From: Bog-473 sp963828825
Lineage (GTDB): Bacteria; Actinomycetota; Acidimicrobiia; Acidimicrobiales; RAAP-2
Assembly: GCA_963828825.1 (NCBI GenBank)
Contig: CAWHGF010000005.1
Span: 124,001-188,000 of the forward strand
Direction: 5' to 3'
DNA: 64,000 bases
The notes under the pieces were generated by a model. The model did not search any database. It was given only the letters and a program-made list of their open reading frames with translations, and was not told the DNA's origin. The position numbers and the translations under genes were made by a program. Shown piece after piece: positions 62,110 to 64,000 of the stretch (positions are counted from its first letter, which is position 1; the number at the start of each line of letters is the position of its first letter).

Positions 62110-62970
62110 CTACAACAGGACCTCCGCCATCTCCGCGAGCGCGCCGATGTGCGCGTCGGTGTCGGCGAGGTCCGCATGCATGGTGTTGAGCGACAGGTGC
62201 GTCGCTCCCGCGGCCTCCCAGCGGCGGGCATGTTCGGCGATTTTGTCGTGGTCCCGGGTGGAGTATTCAAGCCTCCCCTCGAACTCGAGATTCGACACGT
62301 CACGGCCGGCCTCGGCGGCACCCTCACGGATGAGCTCCAGCGCTGATTCGAGGCCGCCGCCGGGACGCACCTGAGGGAACCAGCCGTCGGCGATACGACC
62401 AACCCGACGCAACGCGGCCGGCGCATGACCGCCGATCCAGATGGGGATCGGACGCTGCACGGGCGGCGGCGCCAGCCCGGAAGCCCGTATGTGGTGGAAG
62501 CGCCCGTCGATGGTCACGCTCCGCTCGGTCCACAGCGCGCGCAGCACGGCAACCTGCTCTTCGAGAACGGCTGCCCGCTGCTCGAACGGCATGCCGAGCG
62601 CGTCGTATTCGAGCTTGTTCCAGCCGATGCCGAGCCCGAGGCGGAAGCGGCCGCCGCAGAGCAGGTCGACCTCTGCGGCTTGCTTGGCCAGCAGCGCGGT
62701 CTGACGTTGGGGCCCGATGAGGATGGAGGTTGCGAACGCAAGGCTGGTGCAGCCGGCCAGGTAGGCGAACATCGTCAGCGGCTCGCGGAAGGTGTCGTCG
62801 ATCGTGTAGGGGCCACCGAGCTCGCCGAGCACGGCGGTATCACCACCGAGAACATGGTCGTACGCAGCCAGGTGGCTGAAGCCCAGATCTGCGACGGCCT
62901 GCCCTATGGCGCGCACTGCGCCACGGTCGCCACCCGCTTCGGTCTGGGGAAAGATCACACCGATGTCCAT
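62110..62970 (-). CDS. LLM-class F420-dependent oxidoreductase
   Basis: 286 residues from ATG 62970. A TIM-barrel of the bacterial luciferase family: IGVIFPQTEAGGDRGAVRAI, FSHLAAYDHVLGG (about 35), LAFATSILIGPQRQTALLAKQAAEVDLLCGGRF (about 80-110; family core), LGLGIGWNKLEYDALG and PIPIWIGGHAPAALRRVGRIADGW. Proteins of this kind in actinobacteria use the deazaflavin F420. The substrate is unknown. It is divergent from another LLM gene, with 81 nt between starts. Confidence 0.82.
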   Translation of the reverse strand: MDIGVIFPQTEAGGDRGAVRAIGQAVADLGFSHLAAYDHVLGGDTAVLGELGGPYTIDDTFREPLTMFAYLAGCTSLAFATSILIGPQRQTALLAKQAAEVDLLCGGRFRLGLGIGWNKLEYDALGMPFEQRAAVLEEQVAVLRALWTERSVTIDGRFHHIRASGLAPPPVQRPIPIWIGGHAPAALRRVGRIADGWFPQVRPGGGLESALELIREGAAEAGRDVSNLEFEGRLEYSTRDHDKIAEHARRWEAAGATHLSLNTMHADLADTDAHIGALAEMAEVLL

Positions 62971-63051
62971 TCCCCCAGTCTGCCCGTCCCGTTGCGGCGG
63001 CGCTGGTTGATGGCCGGACCGAGCCCATGCTCTTCCGGTTAGCTTGAGGTG

Positions 63052-63982
63052 ATGAAGCTTCGCATCTTCGTTGAGCCCCAGCAGGGCGCGTCCTACGACC
63101 AACAGTTGAGGGTGGCGCAGGCGGCCGAGGACGCCGGCTTTGACGCGTTCTTCCGGTCCGACCACTTCCTCGCCATGGGTGGTAACGGCCTGCCCGGCCC
63201 CACCGACTCGTGGCTCACACTCGCCGGCATCGCCCGGGAAACCAACAGAATCCGCCTGGGCACCCTCGTGACCTCGGCGACCTTCCGGCTACCGGGACTG
63301 CTTGCCGTGCAGGTTGCACAGGTGGACGCCATGAGCGGCGGGCGCGTCGAGATCGGCCTCGGCGCCGGGTGGTACGACGCCGAGCACACCGCCTACGGGG
63401 TGCCGTTTCCGCCCCTGGGTGAGCGTTTCGAGAAGCTCGAGGAGCAGTTCGCCATTCTCGCCGGGCTCTGGGCTACGCCCACGGGCAAGACGTTCGACTT
63501 CGATGGGCGCCACTACCAACTGACGGACAGCCCCGCCCTGCCGAAGCCTGTGCAGCAACCCCATCCGCCGCTCATTGTCGGGGGTGGGGGCACCAAGCGG
63601 ACGCCTCGTCTCGCCGCCACCTTCGCCGACGAGTTCAACCTTCCCTTTTCGTCGCTCGCCGATACCGACGCGCGAATTCGTGCGGGTGCGCGCCGCCTGC
63701 GAGGACAAGGGACGGGACCCTGCGACGCTGCGCCTGTCGGCGGCCCAGACCGTCTGCTGCGGGGCCAACGATGCGGAAGTGGAGCGCCGGGCCACCAACA
63801 TCGGCCGCAAAGCGGACGAGTTGCGAGCCAACGGCGTGGCCGGTACTCCGGACGAAGTGGTGGCGCGACTGCAGGAGTTCGCCGGCATCGGTGCGCAGTC
63901 GATCTACCTCCAGGTGCTCGATCTCAATGACATGGACCACCTTGCGTTGCTCGCCGCGGAAGTGCTGCCACGAGTCTCCTGA
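63052..63982 (+). pseudogene. LLM-class F420-dependent oxidoreductase, one frameshift
   Basis: The first frame runs from ATG 63052 (GAGGTG just upstream) and carries IFVEPQQGASYDQQLRVAQA, FDAFFRSDHFLAMGG, LVTSATFRLPGLLAVQVAQVD, GLGAGWYDAEHTAYG and FADEFNLPFSSLADT. Around 63660-63680 the homology moves to a second frame, which continues EFVRVRAACEDKGRDP, ANGVAGTPDEVVARLQ and ends at 63982. The total length is one base over a multiple of three, consistent with a one-base insertion. Otherwise it is a complete family member of about 309 residues. Confidence 0.8.
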
Positions 63983-64000
63983 CCAGGGTGCCTTCGTGCA

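Overview
The window is high-GC, densely coded bacterial DNA and reads as an actinobacterium (Actinomycetota). Supporting marks are a GlgE-type alpha-glucan/trehalose pathway with a TreS-maltokinase fusion, a mycofactocin-type short-chain dehydrogenase, two F420-dependent LLM-class oxidoreductases, DUF2510 tails, an SCO6745-type protein, a class E/F-like sortase with an APQTG-type substrate, an encapsulin/encapsulated-ferritin pair, and several genes that look leaderless. The class is not settled by sequence alone; Acidimicrobiia or a related environmental lineage is a guess. No rRNA, tRNA, CRISPR array, phage or insertion sequence was recognised.

Left end (1-11.4 kb): a minus-strand operon glgE, treS-mak, malQ in which every gene keeps its family motifs but is cut by many frameshifts, then a broken secreted-protein gene. 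Next come an intact three-gene operon (40-residue membrane peptide plus two PRC-barrel proteins) and two membrane-anchored proteins that share a cysteine-containing module, one carrying a GH43-like propeller. A 3' scrap of an SDR gene faces an intact SDR.

11.4-28 kb: aldehyde dehydrogenase plus mycofactocin-type SDR; a small HTH protein divergent from an anchored Thr/Pro-rich protein across an array of 14-bp repeats; a sortase and its substrate divergent from a winged-helix regulator; a Tat/lipoprotein berberine-bridge-type flavoenzyme; an NAD(P)-dependent beta-hydroxyacid dehydrogenase and an aldo/keto reductase; a SigJ-like ECF sigma factor; an MFS exporter broken by one frameshift next to a divergent MarR; and a GH1-GH130 operon.

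28-46.9 kb: a GGDEF-EAL protein, the encapsulin iron-storage operon, a PLDc_N-SHOCT protein with a near-identical second copy 8 kb away, an LPG-flippase-type membrane protein, a GH29 fucosidase, a GAP-family protein, a GT2 glycosyltransferase, a DUF2252 protein, a DUF6325/SHOCT cluster, an amino-acid permease with an in-frame TAG, and a PTPS-related GT-C-like membrane protein.

46.9-64 kb: TetR plus cytochrome P450; two PH-domain membrane proteins (YdbS/YdbT type); an SCO6745-type protein; a six-gene minus-strand catabolic-looking operon (nitrobindin-like, acyl-CoA dehydrogenase, M20 amidohydrolase, SDR, NIPSNAP-like, cupin); a phosphate-uptake operon in the order pstB-pstS-pstC-pstA with PHO-box-like repeats; a DUF2510/DUF4328 protein; and two divergent LLM-class oxidoreductases, one frameshifted. 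Overall the region is rich in carbohydrate, envelope and storage functions, with several broken genes among intact ones.
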